DNA of 64,000 nucleotides from Calothrix brevissima NIES-22 (GCF_002367995.1 NZ_AP018207.1:4949963-5013962), one strand, 5' to 3'. Positions 10,356 to 19,268 are shown, numbered from the stretch's first letter. The notes: generated by a model not told the origin, from the sequence alone. Numbers and translations: made by a program.

Positions 10356-10822
10356 GTTGAATTATCTGGGTAATCAGGCAAAGTCGTGACTTCAAACCAA
10401 TAATCCAGCAGTGTTTGGATGTCTCGCTTCAATTGGGCAAAGTTAATCGGTTTGACAATGTAGCTATTGACTCCGTATTTGTAGCAATCCTGAATATCTT
10501 TAGGATTATTGGATGTAGTGAAAACAACGACAGGAATGGTCTTTAAACTATCATCTTGTTTTATCCGATGCAATACTTGTCTGCCATCCGTGCCAGGTAA
10601 ATTGAGATCGAGAATAATCATTGCTGGACGAGGAGCAATTTCTAAATTATTGTATCTACCAGTGCGATAGAGAAAAGACAAAGCCTGATCGCCATTAATA
10701 CAGCGATGAATGGGAATCGACAATGGCGATCGCTGCAAAAACCTTTGGATAGTTTCAAAGTCCTCATTGCTATCTTCCACAATCAGCAACGGCGGAGTAT
10801 GTCTGAAAATCGTATCAGTCAT
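10352..10822 (-). CDS. rcpB: Rcp-type response regulator (phytochrome partner)
   Basis: A single-domain receiver of 156 residues, the size of cyanobacterial Rcp regulators, which take phosphate from phytochrome kinases. Acidic residues sit in [10 protein letters not shown], the acceptor is Asp72 ([12 protein letters not shown]), the conserved Thr is in [10 protein letters not shown] and the Lys is in IVKPINF (Lys124). The NPxDI and DCY-x-GVNSYI blocks are typical of Rcp1/RcpA/RcpB. There is no output domain. It lies downstream of the phytochrome-like kinase on the same strand and overlaps the following hybrid kinase by 4 bp. A 183-bp repeat-filled gap separates it from the phytochrome gene, and no Shine-Dalgarno is visible because the upstream sequence is repeat. 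The RcpB rather than RcpA assignment rests on its neighbour. Confidence 0.88.
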   Translation of the reverse strand: MTDTIFRHTPPLLIVEDSNEDFETIQRFLQRSPLSIPIHRCINGDQALSFLYRTGRYNNLEIAPRPAMIILDLNLPGTDGRQVLHRIKQDDSLKTIPVVVFTTSNNPKDIQDCYKYGVNSYIVKPINFAQLKRDIQTLLDYWFEVTTLPDYPDNST

Positions 10823-10834
10823 AGGCAGGGGGTA

Positions 10835-10955
10835 GGGGGCAGGGGGACAAGGAGGACAAGGAGGACAAGGGGGACAAGGAGGACAAGGGGGCAGGGGGAC
10901 AAGGAGGACAAGGAGGACAAGGGAAGGGGGACAAGGAGGACAAGGAGGACTAATG
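10835..10955. repeat. Purine-rich tandem array (GGACAAGGA units)
   Basis: About ten imperfect 9-10-bp units of GGACAAGGA/GGGGGACAA fill the gap between the phytochrome gene and rcpB. On the transcribed (minus) strand it is a polypyrimidine tract directly before the rcpB start. A short related array is found at 25310-25350 inside the end of another kinase gene. It is followed at 10962-11002 by ATTGACC/TAATGAC heptamers. Confidence 0.85.
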
Positions 10956-11005
10956 ACTAATGACTATTGACCATTGACCATTGACCATTGACTAATGACT
11001 AAATT

Positions 11006-13255
11006 TCATCCTACCTCTGCGGCTAGGGTGAAATAAAAGGTACTACCTTCGTTGATTATTGACTCAACCCAAATTTTACCGCCGTGCCTTTCGACAATTT
11101 TACGGGCAATGGTTAATCCGGCTCCGTTACCGCCGCCATATTCTTCTCTGCTATGTAAGCGTCGGAAAATCTGAAACACCTTTTCTTGATGTTCTTCGGG
11201 AATACCGATACCGTTGTCGCGCACGTAAAAGGTGTAACAGCTAGTTGCTGTTGTATTCGGGTTGGTGAGATAGCCAATTTCTACCCATCTTTCTGGTTTG
11301 TCATTATATTTAATGGCATTACCGATGAGATTGGTAAATACTTCATTTACCTGAGCGCGATCGCATTCGATGGTGGGTAAATTTTGGGGAATGCGAAAGT
11401 CAATTTGGTCTTGGGGTCGAGATATGGTGAAAGTGGCGATCGCTTGTTGGACTAAATCTCGTAAATTCACTGGTTGGCGCAGCAGTTCAGCTCGTCCTAA
11501 ACGGGAAAAGTGCAGCAAGGAATTAATTAAATTTTCCATGCGCTGAGTCAGCTTAACCAAAGTTTGCAGTTTAGCAATGCCATCTTCGTTTAAGATATCG
11601 CCATAATCTTCCATTAAGAAGTTGGCGTAGTTATGTATTCCGCGCAATGGTTCCTTTAAATCATGGGAAGCTACATAAGCAAAGGAATCTAATTCTTCAT
11701 TACTTCGCTGCAATTCCATGTTCATCGATGCGAGTTCATCGGCTTGGCGCAAAACTACACCCACAATCAAGCTGCGTAATTCTGCTACGGCGTCGATTTC
11801 ACAAGGTTTCCAAGCTAGAGAATAACCGTTTATTGTTTGTTGCCACAAAGCAAAGGATTTGCGCGGCGACAAACGCAAACTGCCATCATCCGCGACTTCC
11901 ACGGGTTTATCAGGATTGCCGCCCCAATTTACAATTTGCTTGACTTCAGGACGAAACCAGATAATGTAATGGCGGTGAACGCGGGAAATTTCCAGGGCTA
12001 AGACACCACTCGCCACAGCTTTAAAAGCTTCAGCCGCCGGATAAACATGACAAAGCGATCGCGTGTGAAACAAATTTTCTTGCAGTTGGGGCTTAATCCA
12101 ATCTAATAAAGCGGAAATCTCAGCTTCTGGGGGAGTTTCACCAATGCGAATCAAGCGATCGCTATTGCAAATTACTGCACCAGTAGCACTCACCAGCGCT
12201 AACAGTTCGTTTCCCATCTGTGCAATCCCATCGAGAAAATACTGCGCCTGGGATAGGGATTCCACAAATTGAGTTTGCAAAGACTTCAACTGCATCTTAT
12301 AATCCTGGTCTTCGCTGGCTTGTTTATTTGCCAATTGCAGTGACATCACCTGCCCAATAAACTCGCAAGCTGCCCTGATACTATAGGGAATATACTTAGC
12401 AGAAGAATGATGACAGGCAATTAAACCCCACAGTTTTTTATCATTTACTAAAGAAATCGACATAGAAGCGCCTACCCCCATGTTTTGCAGATACTCTAAA
12501 TGAATTGGGGAGACGCTGCGTAACACTGACAAGCTTAAATCAAGTGGTTGATTAGTTAGGGGATTATTTGTCGGTATCAACTCTACAGGCTGATAATTAA
12601 CATTGGGAATGATGCGCAGCCAATTGCTAGTATAAAGTTTTCGCGCTTGCTTAGGAATATCGCTAGGTGGATAGCGTAAATCTAGATAAGGAATTTCCCG
12701 ATCTGTATCCTCTGCAATCACAATCCCAGTTTCATCATCATCAAAGCGGTAAATCATAACGCGCTCAAAGCCAGTAATTTTTCGCACTTCTTTTACCACC
12801 AATTGACACATCTGCTGCATTGTTGGCGCTTTTTGAATCTTGGTGATTACTCCTTTCACCTGCTGATAAAAATTAAAAAAGTCAGCTTTTCCCTTGTGAT
12901 TCTTCGGTTCTAACTCCAACAACGCCACCCCATCCCATTGATGAACAATGCCATCAAATCGTAGGGTTTTACCTTCATGCTTAATAGAAAGGTGTAGGGG
13001 ATTGAGGCTTTCAAAGTCTCCATTTAAACATTGCTGGATCGTCACAACTTGCTTGGCTTCAAACAGGTATGACAACGGCTTCCCTAATAAATCTTCCGGT
13101 TGGCGATAGAGGAAATTAGCTGTATTGTTGCTAACTTGAATGATTTCTATGGTGGATAAATTGATCGCCAGCAGTACCCCATGCGGCTGAATCAATCCGG
13201 GAATGTGAATCGGTTCGCGATCGCAGTTGGTTAAATCCACTGTCTGAACCGTCAT
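11006..13255 (-). CDS. cphB: Bacteriophytochrome-type histidine kinase (biliverdin phytochrome, CphB/AphB-like)
   Basis: The 749-residue protein has the PAS-GAF-PHY-HisKA-HATPase layout of phytochrome kinases. The N-terminal NCDREPIHIPG block holds Cys11, the biliverdin-linking cysteine of bacteriophytochromes. The GAF domain carries PPSDIP (usually PASDIP, about 196-201), and at the plant/Cph1 cysteine position there is Ile251 before His252 (SPIHLEYLQ). So it should bind biliverdin through Cys11 rather than phycocyanobilin through the GAF. The PHY tongue has the PRKSF motif. HisKA has His531 (SHDLKEP), followed by a complete ATPase domain. The family senses red/far-red light and signals to an Rcp regulator, which is the next gene. 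Calothrix CphB and Anabaena AphB are the closest described relatives I can name. Confidence 0.9.
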   Translation of the reverse strand: MTVQTVDLTNCDREPIHIPGLIQPHGVLLAINLSTIEIIQVSNNTANFLYRQPEDLLGKPLSYLFEAKQVVTIQQCLNGDFESLNPLHLSIKHEGKTLRFDGIVHQWDGVALLELEPKNHKGKADFFNFYQQVKGVITKIQKAPTMQQMCQLVVKEVRKITGFERVMIYRFDDDETGIVIAEDTDREIPYLDLRYPPSDIPKQARKLYTSNWLRIIPNVNYQPVELIPTNNPLTNQPLDLSLSVLRSVSPIHLEYLQNMGVGASMSISLVNDKKLWGLIACHHSSAKYIPYSIRAACEFIGQVMSLQLANKQASEDQDYKMQLKSLQTQFVESLSQAQYFLDGIAQMGNELLALVSATGAVICNSDRLIRIGETPPEAEISALLDWIKPQLQENLFHTRSLCHVYPAAEAFKAVASGVLALEISRVHRHYIIWFRPEVKQIVNWGGNPDKPVEVADDGSLRLSPRKSFALWQQTINGYSLAWKPCEIDAVAELRSLIVGVVLRQADELASMNMELQRSNEELDSFAYVASHDLKEPLRGIHNYANFLMEDYGDILNEDGIAKLQTLVKLTQRMENLINSLLHFSRLGRAELLRQPVNLRDLVQQAIATFTISRPQDQIDFRIPQNLPTIECDRAQVNEVFTNLIGNAIKYNDKPERWVEIGYLTNPNTTATSCYTFYVRDNGIGIPEEHQEKVFQIFRRLHSREEYGGGNGAGLTIARKIVERHGGKIWVESIINEGSTFYFTLAAEVG

Positions 13256-13550
13256 GCCTGCTCAAACTCCTTTGCGATTTTTTCTACTGTCTTCAGCCAC
13301 CAATTCTTACCCAAAATACCCAATTAAGAATGAAATTCTCAATTTTGAAGTCCGAATTAATATAACGCGAAGACAGAGAATCTGTCATAAGGTAGATATA
13401 ATTTCTAACTTTAGATAGATTTCTAGCTGAAGCAGCCTATTTTGCGTTCTAGCTTGAAAATAGGGGCTAGTCCCTAGCCCCCTCTTGGCTTGGAACTCAA
13501 CACATAAGCCTGGGTTATTAACTTAATCTGTAATTATTTGTCAATCCATC
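13256..13550. other. Divergent intergenic region, phytochrome/psb34
   Basis: This non-coding stretch separates the divergently transcribed phytochrome gene (minus) and psb34 (plus). The left half should contain the phytochrome promoter; no clear box could be assigned. There is no heptamer array here, unlike many other gaps. Confidence 0.4.
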
Positions 13551-13599
13551 TTGACACTTTGTAACAAACTTGTTAAATTTATTTACATAAAGTAACAAA
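13551..13599 (+). promoter_or_regulatory. psb34 promoter with HLR1-like element
   Basis: TTGACA (13551-13556), a 17-bp spacer and TAAATT (13574-13579) form a good group-1 sigma promoter about 50 bp upstream of psb34. Just downstream, 13582-13599 reads TTTACATA-AA-GTAACAAA, two direct octamers with a 2-bp spacer. This matches the HLR1 consensus (G/T)TTACA(T/A)(T/A)-N2-repeat with one clear mismatch in the second half. RpaB binds HLR1; a site at or just after the -10 is the repressing arrangement known for high-light-inducible genes. Confidence 0.6.
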
Positions 13600-13627
13600 C
13601 ACAATAAAAACAACAAGGAAAAAAATT

Positions 13628-13798
13628 ATGTATACCACCGTTAACGAAGATGGCGTTCTCAACAACTACGCAACCGAACCCCAAATTTACTACGCTGAAT
13701 ACCCAGCAATTTGGGAACAACGCAAATATGTAATTCAAGGTATTTTTGCTAGCTTGATTGTTACAACCTTGGCTTTGGTTGCTGTCAGTGTCAGCTAA
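13628..13798 (+). CDS. psb34: Psb34 / Ssl1498-family Hlip-like photosystem II assembly protein
   Basis: A 56-residue protein beginning MYTTVNEDGVLNNYATEP, the hallmark N-terminus of the cyanobacterial Ssl1498 family. It has one C-terminal transmembrane helix (about 36-56, GIFASLIVTTLALVAVSVS). Psb34 associates with CP47-containing photosystem II assembly intermediates and modulates binding of high-light-inducible proteins in Synechocystis. An AAGGA-type ribosome-binding site lies about 10 bp before the ATG. It is monocistronic, with a strong promoter upstream and a factor-independent terminator about 55 bp after the stop. The gene is shorter than a typical ORF-calling cutoff and is easy to miss. 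Confidence 0.88.
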   Translation: MYTTVNEDGVLNNYATEPQIYYAEYPAIWEQRKYVIQGIFASLIVTTLALVAVSVS

Positions 13799-13853
13799 GA
13801 TTTCTAGATTTCTGTATTGGTATCTCTCATCGTCACTCGTTCTTCTCTGTCTC

Positions 13854-13881
13854 ACCCCGGTTAGTTTCGCCGGGGTTTTTT
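13854..13881 (+). terminator. Rho-independent terminator of psb34
   Basis: Perfect 7-bp GC-rich stem ACCCCGG (13854-13860) / CCGGGGT (13870-13876), 9-nt loop, then six T residues. Confidence 0.85.
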
Positions 13882-14253
13882 GTTGCGAAAAAAAATCTTT
13901 ATCATTCCTACAAATTACTGACTTTGAAATCAGTATTATTACGGTTATCTGAACTGTTGAGATAAATTAACATCATTAATAATAAATCCTTTAATTGTTT
14001 AGAAGATAAATTAATTAGTCGGCAATAGCATCAAGAAATACTGAGTATTTTTTGAAAAAAAAGCATTTTATCTTCAAAAATTACCGATAAACAAAAAAAA
14101 TAGCAGTTCCCAGCAAGACTGCTAATTTTGTCATGTTTTTAGGGTAATTAAGCATTTTATATATTACCTAATTGCTAATCAAATATGGTGAGCAATTAGG
14201 TTCTATTGTCCTGCAACTACCATACTTACTGGCTGAACTAACCAATTACCTTT
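13882..14253. other. AT-rich spacer with two inverted repeats before the PatA-like gene
   Basis: No gene. Two inverted repeats stand out: TAGCAGT (14101-14107) / ACTGCTA (14118-14124) followed by ATTTTG, a weak terminator candidate, and a perfect 10-bp pair CCTAATTGCT (14167-14176) / AGCAATTAGG (14191-14200) with a 14-nt spacer, 54 bp before the next start codon. The second could be an operator or a structured 5' leader. Confidence 0.5.
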
Positions 14254-15459
14254 ATGCTTTTTTTGGCACAAACAAAATTAGATAACTTATTAGATAATTT
14301 GCAAAAATTTACTAATATTCGCTATAGCGGTTTACTAAAAATTAAAAGTTCTCATAAATCACAATGGACTCTGTATTTTCATCGAGGAAATATAGTTTGG
14401 GCTACGGGAGGCGATCATCCTTATCGGCGATTGCAACGCTATATTAAACAGTATTTTCCTCAGTTGGAAATCAACAAATTATTTTTACAGATTGAAAATA
14501 AATCTCTAGATTATTGGGATTATTGTTTATTAGAAGTTTTAGCAAACAAATATCAAGTCGAACCGCCAAAAATCAAGACCATTGTGAAAGGAATAATATC
14601 AGAAATATTATTTGATATAGCTCAACATCTCAATAAAGCAAAATTAGATTATGAGCAATCTCAAGAAGTAATTTTTAAAGCATCACCTGGTTCAACAATT
14701 GCCGATCTAAATTTGACACAAATTCAAGAATTTTGGCAGAATTGGTTAAAAGCTGGGTTAGCCAGTGTTTCTCCCCACTTAGCACCAATTGTCCGCCAAC
14801 CAGAAGAACTGCAAAAGTTTTTAAACACAACCATTTACAAAAACTTGGCTCATTCGATTAATGGCAAATATACTTTATGGGATTTATCTGTAAAAATGAA
14901 TCAGAATGTATTGTCACTAACTCGTTCACTCATTCCCTATATCCGCAAAGGAATTGCTGAACTAATCGAAGTAGAGGACTTTCCTTTACCAGCAACGCCA
15001 GAGAAAAATAACCGTAACTTTGCACAACCTAACAACACAAATGCGCCACTGATTGCCTGCGTAGATGATAGCTTGCAAGTATGTAAAATGTTAGAGCAAG
15101 TAATTACTTCAAATGGTCTGAGATTTATTAAGATTCAAGATTCCGCACAAGCTTTGCCAATTCTCATCCAGCATAAACCTGATTTAATATTTTTGGATTT
15201 ACTGATGCCAGTTGTCAATGGATACGAAATATGTGCTCAGTTAAGGCGCATTTCTGCATTATCAAACACGCCAGTGGTGATTTTAACAGGTAATAATGGT
15301 GTGTTCGATCAAGTTCGCTCTAAGGTTTTTGGTGCGACAGACTTTATGACTAAACCTGTAGAGGCTGATAAAGTTGTGGAGATGGTGTATAAATACTTGC
15401 CCCTGGCATTAATAGAGGCTAATCTTTGGAAAGCGCAAACTTATTTTGAAATTCCTTAA
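14254..15459 (+). CDS. PatA/PixG-type response regulator (DUF4388 N-domain + REC)
   Basis: The 401-residue protein has an N-terminal PatA-type domain (about 1-240, DUF4388-like, with the G-x-L-x-I...W-x-L-Y-F-x-x-G-x-I-V-W-A pattern) and a C-terminal receiver (about 265-385). In the receiver the acid pair is in CVDDS, the phospho-acceptor Asp is in LIFLDLLMP, Thr is in ILTGN and Lys in MTKPVE. Relatives act in phototaxis and motility (PixG, PilG, LsiR) or heterocyst patterning (PatA). No chemotaxis-like kinase gene (CheA/PixL) lies nearby, so the partner is elsewhere. There is no DNA-binding domain. It is monocistronic with a strong terminator after it. I cannot say which named paralogue it is. 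Confidence 0.85.
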   Translation: MLFLAQTKLDNLLDNLQKFTNIRYSGLLKIKSSHKSQWTLYFHRGNIVWATGGDHPYRRLQRYIKQYFPQLEINKLFLQIENKSLDYWDYCLLEVLANKYQVEPPKIKTIVKGIISEILFDIAQHLNKAKLDYEQSQEVIFKASPGSTIADLNLTQIQEFWQNWLKAGLASVSPHLAPIVRQPEELQKFLNTTIYKNLAHSINGKYTLWDLSVKMNQNVLSLTRSLIPYIRKGIAELIEVEDFPLPATPEKNNRNFAQPNNTNAPLIACVDDSLQVCKMLEQVITSNGLRFIKIQDSAQALPILIQHKPDLIFLDLLMPVVNGYEICAQLRRISALSNTPVVILTGNNGVFDQVRSKVFGATDFMTKPVEADKVVEMVYKYLPLALIEANLWKAQTYFEIP

Positions 15460-15480
15460 CTGTTACTATTCTCAAGCTAA

Positions 15481-15519
15481 AAATGGTGTGTTGAGATAGG
15501 CGACAACACACCATTTTTT
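15481..15519. terminator. Bidirectional terminator
   Basis: Perfect 13-bp stem AAATGGTGTGTTG (15481-15493) / CAACACACCATTT (15504-15516), 10-nt loop. T-runs follow on both strands (six on plus, five on minus), so it can end both the PatA-like gene and thrS, which converge here. Confidence 0.9.
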
Positions 15520-15527
15520 GTGTTGGA

Positions 15528-15562
15528 TGACGGTTGACTGTTGACGGTTGACTGTTGACTGA
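15528..15562. repeat. Short heptamer array (GTTGACT/GTTGACG)
   Basis: About five units of GTTGACT/GTTGACG end 2-3 bp from the thrS stop codon. It is the reverse complement of the CAACAGT family. Confidence 0.8.
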
Positions 15563-17392
15563 TTAGAAGTTGTCGAAATTAGCGATCGCAGTTTTTAATT
15601 TATCTAGAACCTCATCAACTGCAACTGCGCCTAATTCCCCAGAAGCACGAGTACGGATGCTTAAGGTGTTGGTTTCCACTTCCTTAGCTCCCACCACAGC
15701 CATCACGGGTATTTTATCTTTTTCGGCATTGCGGATCAATTTACCCAAGCGATCGCCACTTAAATCAACTTCGGCACGAATGCCTAAAGCTTGCATTTTG
15801 GCAACCACATCTTTAGTAAAATCAATTTGCGCTTCACCCACTGGTAGCAATCTCGCTTGTACTGGCGCTAACCACAAGGGGAAATCACCCGCATACTCTT
15901 CAATTAAAATTCCAATCAACCGTTCTAAGGAACCAAAAGGTGCGCGGTGAATCATTACCGGACGCTTGCGGGAACCATCCTCAGCAACATATTCTAAATC
16001 AAAGCGTTCTGGCAAATTATAATCAACTTGCACAGTTCCTAATTGCCATTCTCGCTCTAACGCATCCTTAAAGATAAAGTCGAGTTTCGGCCCGTAAAAA
16101 GCTGCTTCGCCAATACCTTCAAAATGTTCCATTCCCAACTGTTCTACAGCGCGGCGAATTGCACCTTCCGCCTTATCCCAAACTTCATCACCACCAATAT
16201 ACTTATCACTAGCCGGATCTCGGAAACTCAATCTAGCTTTAAAGTTTTTCAGTTGTAGTTTATTAAACACCGACAAAATCAAATCCACCACGCTGAGGAA
16301 TTCGCTGTCTAGCTGTTCGGGAGTAACGAAGAGATGGGAATCATCCACAGTAAAACCGCGTACCCTGGTTAAACCGCCCAATTCCCCTGATTGTTCATAG
16401 CGGTAAACCGTGCCAAATTCAGCTAACCGCATGGGTAGTTCCCGATAGGAACGCAACTCACTCTTATATATTTGGATATGAAACGGACAATTCATCGGCT
16501 TCATCACAAAGCCTTGTTCTAAAGCCGCAGCTTCTGCATCATCCGCCATCAAGGGGAACATATCTTCTTTATACTTCTGCCAATGTCCAGAAGTTTTAAA
16601 TAAATCTACCCTGGCGATATGAGGGGTAACTACAGGTAAATATCCGCGTTTTAGCTGTTCCTGTTTCAAAAAATCTTCTAACATACTGCGCAACAAAGTA
16701 CCTTTGGGAGTCCACAAAGGTAAACCCGGCCCCACCAGGTCGGAAAATATAAATAATCCCAGTTCCTTACCCAGCTTGCGGTGATCTCTTCTTTGTGCTT
16801 CTTCTTTGCGTCGCTTATACTCCGCCAATTGTTCGGGAGATTCCCAAGCAGTGGCGTAAATTCTTTGTAATTGAGCTTTGGTTTCATCACCCCGCCAATA
16901 AGCACCCGCAACGCTTTCTAATTCAATGGCTTTGGGGTTAATTTCGCTGGTATTTTCTAAATGCGGCCCCGCGCACAAATCCCACCATTCATTACCCAGG
17001 TGGTAAATTGTAATCGGTTCTTCTTTAATATCTGCGAGAATTTCTAACTTATAAGGTTCTTTAATTTCCTCAATCCGGCGTTTGGCTTCTTCCCGACTGA
17101 CTTCTTCCCGAACTACCGGGAGTTTGCGATTAATAATTTTTACCATCTCTTTTTGGATGGCTTTTAAATCTTTATCGCTAAAGGGTTCTGGATTGTCAAA
17201 ATCGTAGTAAAAACCGTTATCAATCCAGGGGCCAATTGTGACTTGCGCCTTGGGAAACAGCTTTTGTACAGCCATAGCCATCACATGGGAAGCAGTGTGG
17301 CGAATTTTTTTTAAAGTTTCCGATTCGCTGCTACGGGGTAAATACATTTTTGCAGATTGTTCTGATTGATTAGGTGGTTGATTAGGCGACAT
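15563..17392 (-). CDS. thrS: Threonine-tRNA ligase (no TGS domain)
   Basis: The 609-residue class II synthetase charges tRNA-Thr. It begins directly in the editing domain: HTASHVMAMAV (the HxxxH of the N2 domain) sits near residue 31, so the ~60-residue TGS domain of E. coli ThrRS is absent, as in other cyanobacterial enzymes I know. The editing-site cysteine block is WWDLCAGPHLEN. The catalytic core has motif 2 (RLAEFGTVYRYEQSGE), MNCPFH with the zinc-ligand Cys, and motif 3 (APFGSLERLIGILIEEY). A C-terminal anticodon-binding domain follows (PVQARLLPVGE onward). The start is supported by length; the upstream region holds an inverted repeat at 17463-17490 that may regulate it. Confidence 0.96.
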   Translation of the reverse strand: MSPNQPPNQSEQSAKMYLPRSSESETLKKIRHTASHVMAMAVQKLFPKAQVTIGPWIDNGFYYDFDNPEPFSDKDLKAIQKEMVKIINRKLPVVREEVSREEAKRRIEEIKEPYKLEILADIKEEPITIYHLGNEWWDLCAGPHLENTSEINPKAIELESVAGAYWRGDETKAQLQRIYATAWESPEQLAEYKRRKEEAQRRDHRKLGKELGLFIFSDLVGPGLPLWTPKGTLLRSMLEDFLKQEQLKRGYLPVVTPHIARVDLFKTSGHWQKYKEDMFPLMADDAEAAALEQGFVMKPMNCPFHIQIYKSELRSYRELPMRLAEFGTVYRYEQSGELGGLTRVRGFTVDDSHLFVTPEQLDSEFLSVVDLILSVFNKLQLKNFKARLSFRDPASDKYIGGDEVWDKAEGAIRRAVEQLGMEHFEGIGEAAFYGPKLDFIFKDALEREWQLGTVQVDYNLPERFDLEYVAEDGSRKRPVMIHRAPFGSLERLIGILIEEYAGDFPLWLAPVQARLLPVGEAQIDFTKDVVAKMQALGIRAEVDLSGDRLGKLIRNAEKDKIPVMAVVGAKEVETNTLSIRTRASGELGAVAVDEVLDKLKTAIANFDNF

Positions 17393-17462
17393 CGGCTGCT
17401 AAACCATTGGCGAAGTGATTGAAATGCTGATTTATCCAGTGTGGTGCTGAAAAATCTACCCA

Positions 17463-17490
17463 AATATAGCATGGGCAAATATGCTATATT
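17463..17490 (-). promoter_or_regulatory. Inverted repeat upstream of thrS
   Basis: A perfect 10-bp inverted repeat, AATATAGCAT (17463-17472) / ATGCTATATT (17481-17490), with an 8-nt spacer lies 70-100 bp before the thrS start. Its TATA-like arms could be a promoter-operator overlap. There is no evidence of a tRNA-like T-box structure. Confidence 0.4.
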
Positions 17491-18239
17491 AACAGGCTTT
17501 TTCCTATGCTAGACCAAGTTTACATAACTGGGCATGGGGCATCCTTTCGACTTCGCTCAAGGCTAGTGGGCATTGGGCATTGGGTTTGATGTTGGTAGAG
17601 GAATGATGCCCTAGATCAATGCATAAGCTAATCTGCTTTTCAGTTGCACAATCCATTGTGAAGGCTGTTGACTGTTGACTGTTGACTGTTGACTGTTGAC
17701 TGTTGACTGTTGACAGCCCTTATTAGTAGTTATGCAATTTAGATAGGCATTACCTTATCAATATATATGTACTCAAATTTGATATTGCAGAGCTAGGCAA
17801 ATCATTATGGCGCGATCGCATCTGTGTATCAGACAAGCTACAAACATCTAATATGATTGATTTTCGCTGCTTTACCCCTTGAAGCTGATATCATCTGCGA
17901 TTTGCTATGATTTGCAGATATTTTCTCTTGTAATTTCTCAATGTAAACGCTTAATATAAAAGCAATATTTCGCAATTTCTCATCATAATTAACGCTCTAT
18001 CTTCAGGCTGATTTATTTTTATAATAAAGATATTGACTTTTTAGTATCTTTGTGCATAAAAACGAAAAAACCATACCTGAGATAGCTATTCCAGCCACTT
18101 GAGTGACTCTAGAATAGAAAATTGTATAGGACAATACATCATTTTATAAAGTTTGTTCTATTAAGCAAAAAAAAAGGATGTGAAGATTTGTAAATAAAGT
18201 TAAGATTAGAGGGAAACTTTTAGAATATGCTTCTCATTT
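17491..18239. other. Intergenic region with repeats, no gene
   Basis: It contains GGGCATT/GGGCATG runs near 17531-17585, a GTTGACT heptamer array at 17666-17714 (about seven units), and then AT-rich sequence with no coding frame. The last 100 bp should hold the promoter of the DUF2605 gene. No RNA gene was recognised. Confidence 0.5.
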
Positions 18240-18572
18240 ATGGGAGACTCAAATTTACCAGGGTCTGAATTGCTCAAAAGCCTCTTAGAACCGTTGTTAG
18301 ATGATTTTCATTTTTGGTTTACGCGATCGCGCGATTTTTTGGAAACCAGACAACTCTCATTTATGAGCGAGCAAGAGCAAGATGACTTGCTTTATAGAGT
18401 CAAACAAGCACAAGAGGAACTTAGAACCGCGAGAATGCTATTTAATGCAACCGATGGACAAGTTGGACTTGATATGAGCACCCTTAATCCTTGGCATGAC
18501 GTAGTAACAGAATGCTGGAATGCAGTTATGCGCTTTCATCAAGAAAAAGGGGAAAAAGAAACAGAAGAATAA
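18240..18572 (+). CDS. DUF2605 family protein
   Basis: A 110-residue soluble, largely helical, acidic protein of a family that I know only from cyanobacteria (DUF2605); its function is unknown. Conserved features visible are the N-terminal LL-x-x-LLEPLLDDFxFWFxRSRxFLE block, the MSEQEQDDLLxRVxxAQEEL helix and the C-terminal WHxxVxECW. It is followed, after a 378-bp gap, by a DUF2973 gene on the same strand; the two families tend to be neighbours in cyanobacterial genomes. The ATG sits directly after the sequence TCATTTA, with no obvious Shine-Dalgarno. Confidence 0.8.
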   Translation: MGDSNLPGSELLKSLLEPLLDDFHFWFTRSRDFLETRQLSFMSEQEQDDLLYRVKQAQEELRTARMLFNATDGQVGLDMSTLNPWHDVVTECWNAVMRFHQEKGEKETEE

Positions 18573-18950
18573 ATGTTTTATGAGTTAGGTTCGCTAAACT
18601 TAGTTAATAGCAGCAAGTCAGTATTTGTGAAAACCAGCGCGTAGCTAGACTAGCTAGCGGCAATCATTGCCAACCTTAGCTTGATTAGCTGTTGAAATTT
18701 TGTCTAGTTGGTATGTAGATTTTCTCAAAAGTCACAATCCTTAATAAATTTTGAATAAATCAGAAAATTAGGTATCCCATGCTACCGTGTTCTGAATAAC
18801 GTTTACCAGATTACCTTTAATAGAAAACACCATACGTACAAACAGTACGTAACTTAATCGCCATTGCTATTGCTGTACCTGAAATTATTAGCAAAGCGAA
18901 GCGTTACAGTAAAAACTTTTAAAATTCACTTCCTCTGGAGGACAATTCCG
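18573..18950. other. Gap between DUF2605 and DUF2973 genes
   Basis: No gene. A GTACGTAACTTAATCG patch near 18845 and a strong GGAGG ribosome-binding site at the right end are the only features noticed. The 378-bp distance implies a separate promoter for the DUF2973 gene. Confidence 0.45.
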
Positions 18951-19268
18951 ATGTTACACCTGCTTTACATTCTTGCCTTTACAATTCTTGCGGTGATTGC
19001 TGTTGCCAATTTAATTCGTAACTTGATTATGTTCAGTTTTGATCGAGACCGAACATACCCAACAATGAACGATCGGGGGCAATATGGCTATCCCACATCG
19101 AGAAAACAGTTTACACCACATCCAGAGTTATTAGATAGTGCAGGTAATTTAATTAAAGAACCTTTATTAGTCATGCGGTCAATCAATGTAGAAGACGCCC
19201 GTCAACAACTAGATGCTTTATATGAATCTTCTCCAGGTCGTAAAGTGGAGAATCAAGAAGAAAGCTAA
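18951..19268 (+). CDS. DUF2973 family membrane protein
   Basis: A 105-residue protein with an N-terminal transmembrane helix (MLHLLYILAFTILAVIAVANLIRNLIMF, described by its ends: residues 1-27) and a hydrophilic, proline-containing tail. The ATG at 18951 is chosen over an upstream in-frame start because CTGGAGGACAATTCCG provides a GGAGG site 9 bp before it and the hydrophobic helix begins at once. The family is cyanobacterial and of unknown function. Its recurrent proximity to DUF2605 genes suggests a shared role, which is an inference. Confidence 0.8.
   Translation: MLHLLYILAFTILAVIAVANLIRNLIMFSFDRDRTYPTMNDRGQYGYPTSRKQFTPHPELLDSAGNLIKEPLLVMRSINVEDARQQLDALYESSPGRKVENQEES

Noticed and set aside
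10706-10960. Frame with repeated TRRTRG on the plus strand
   Set aside because: It is translated from the GACAAGG array, opposite the rcpB start, and shares no family.
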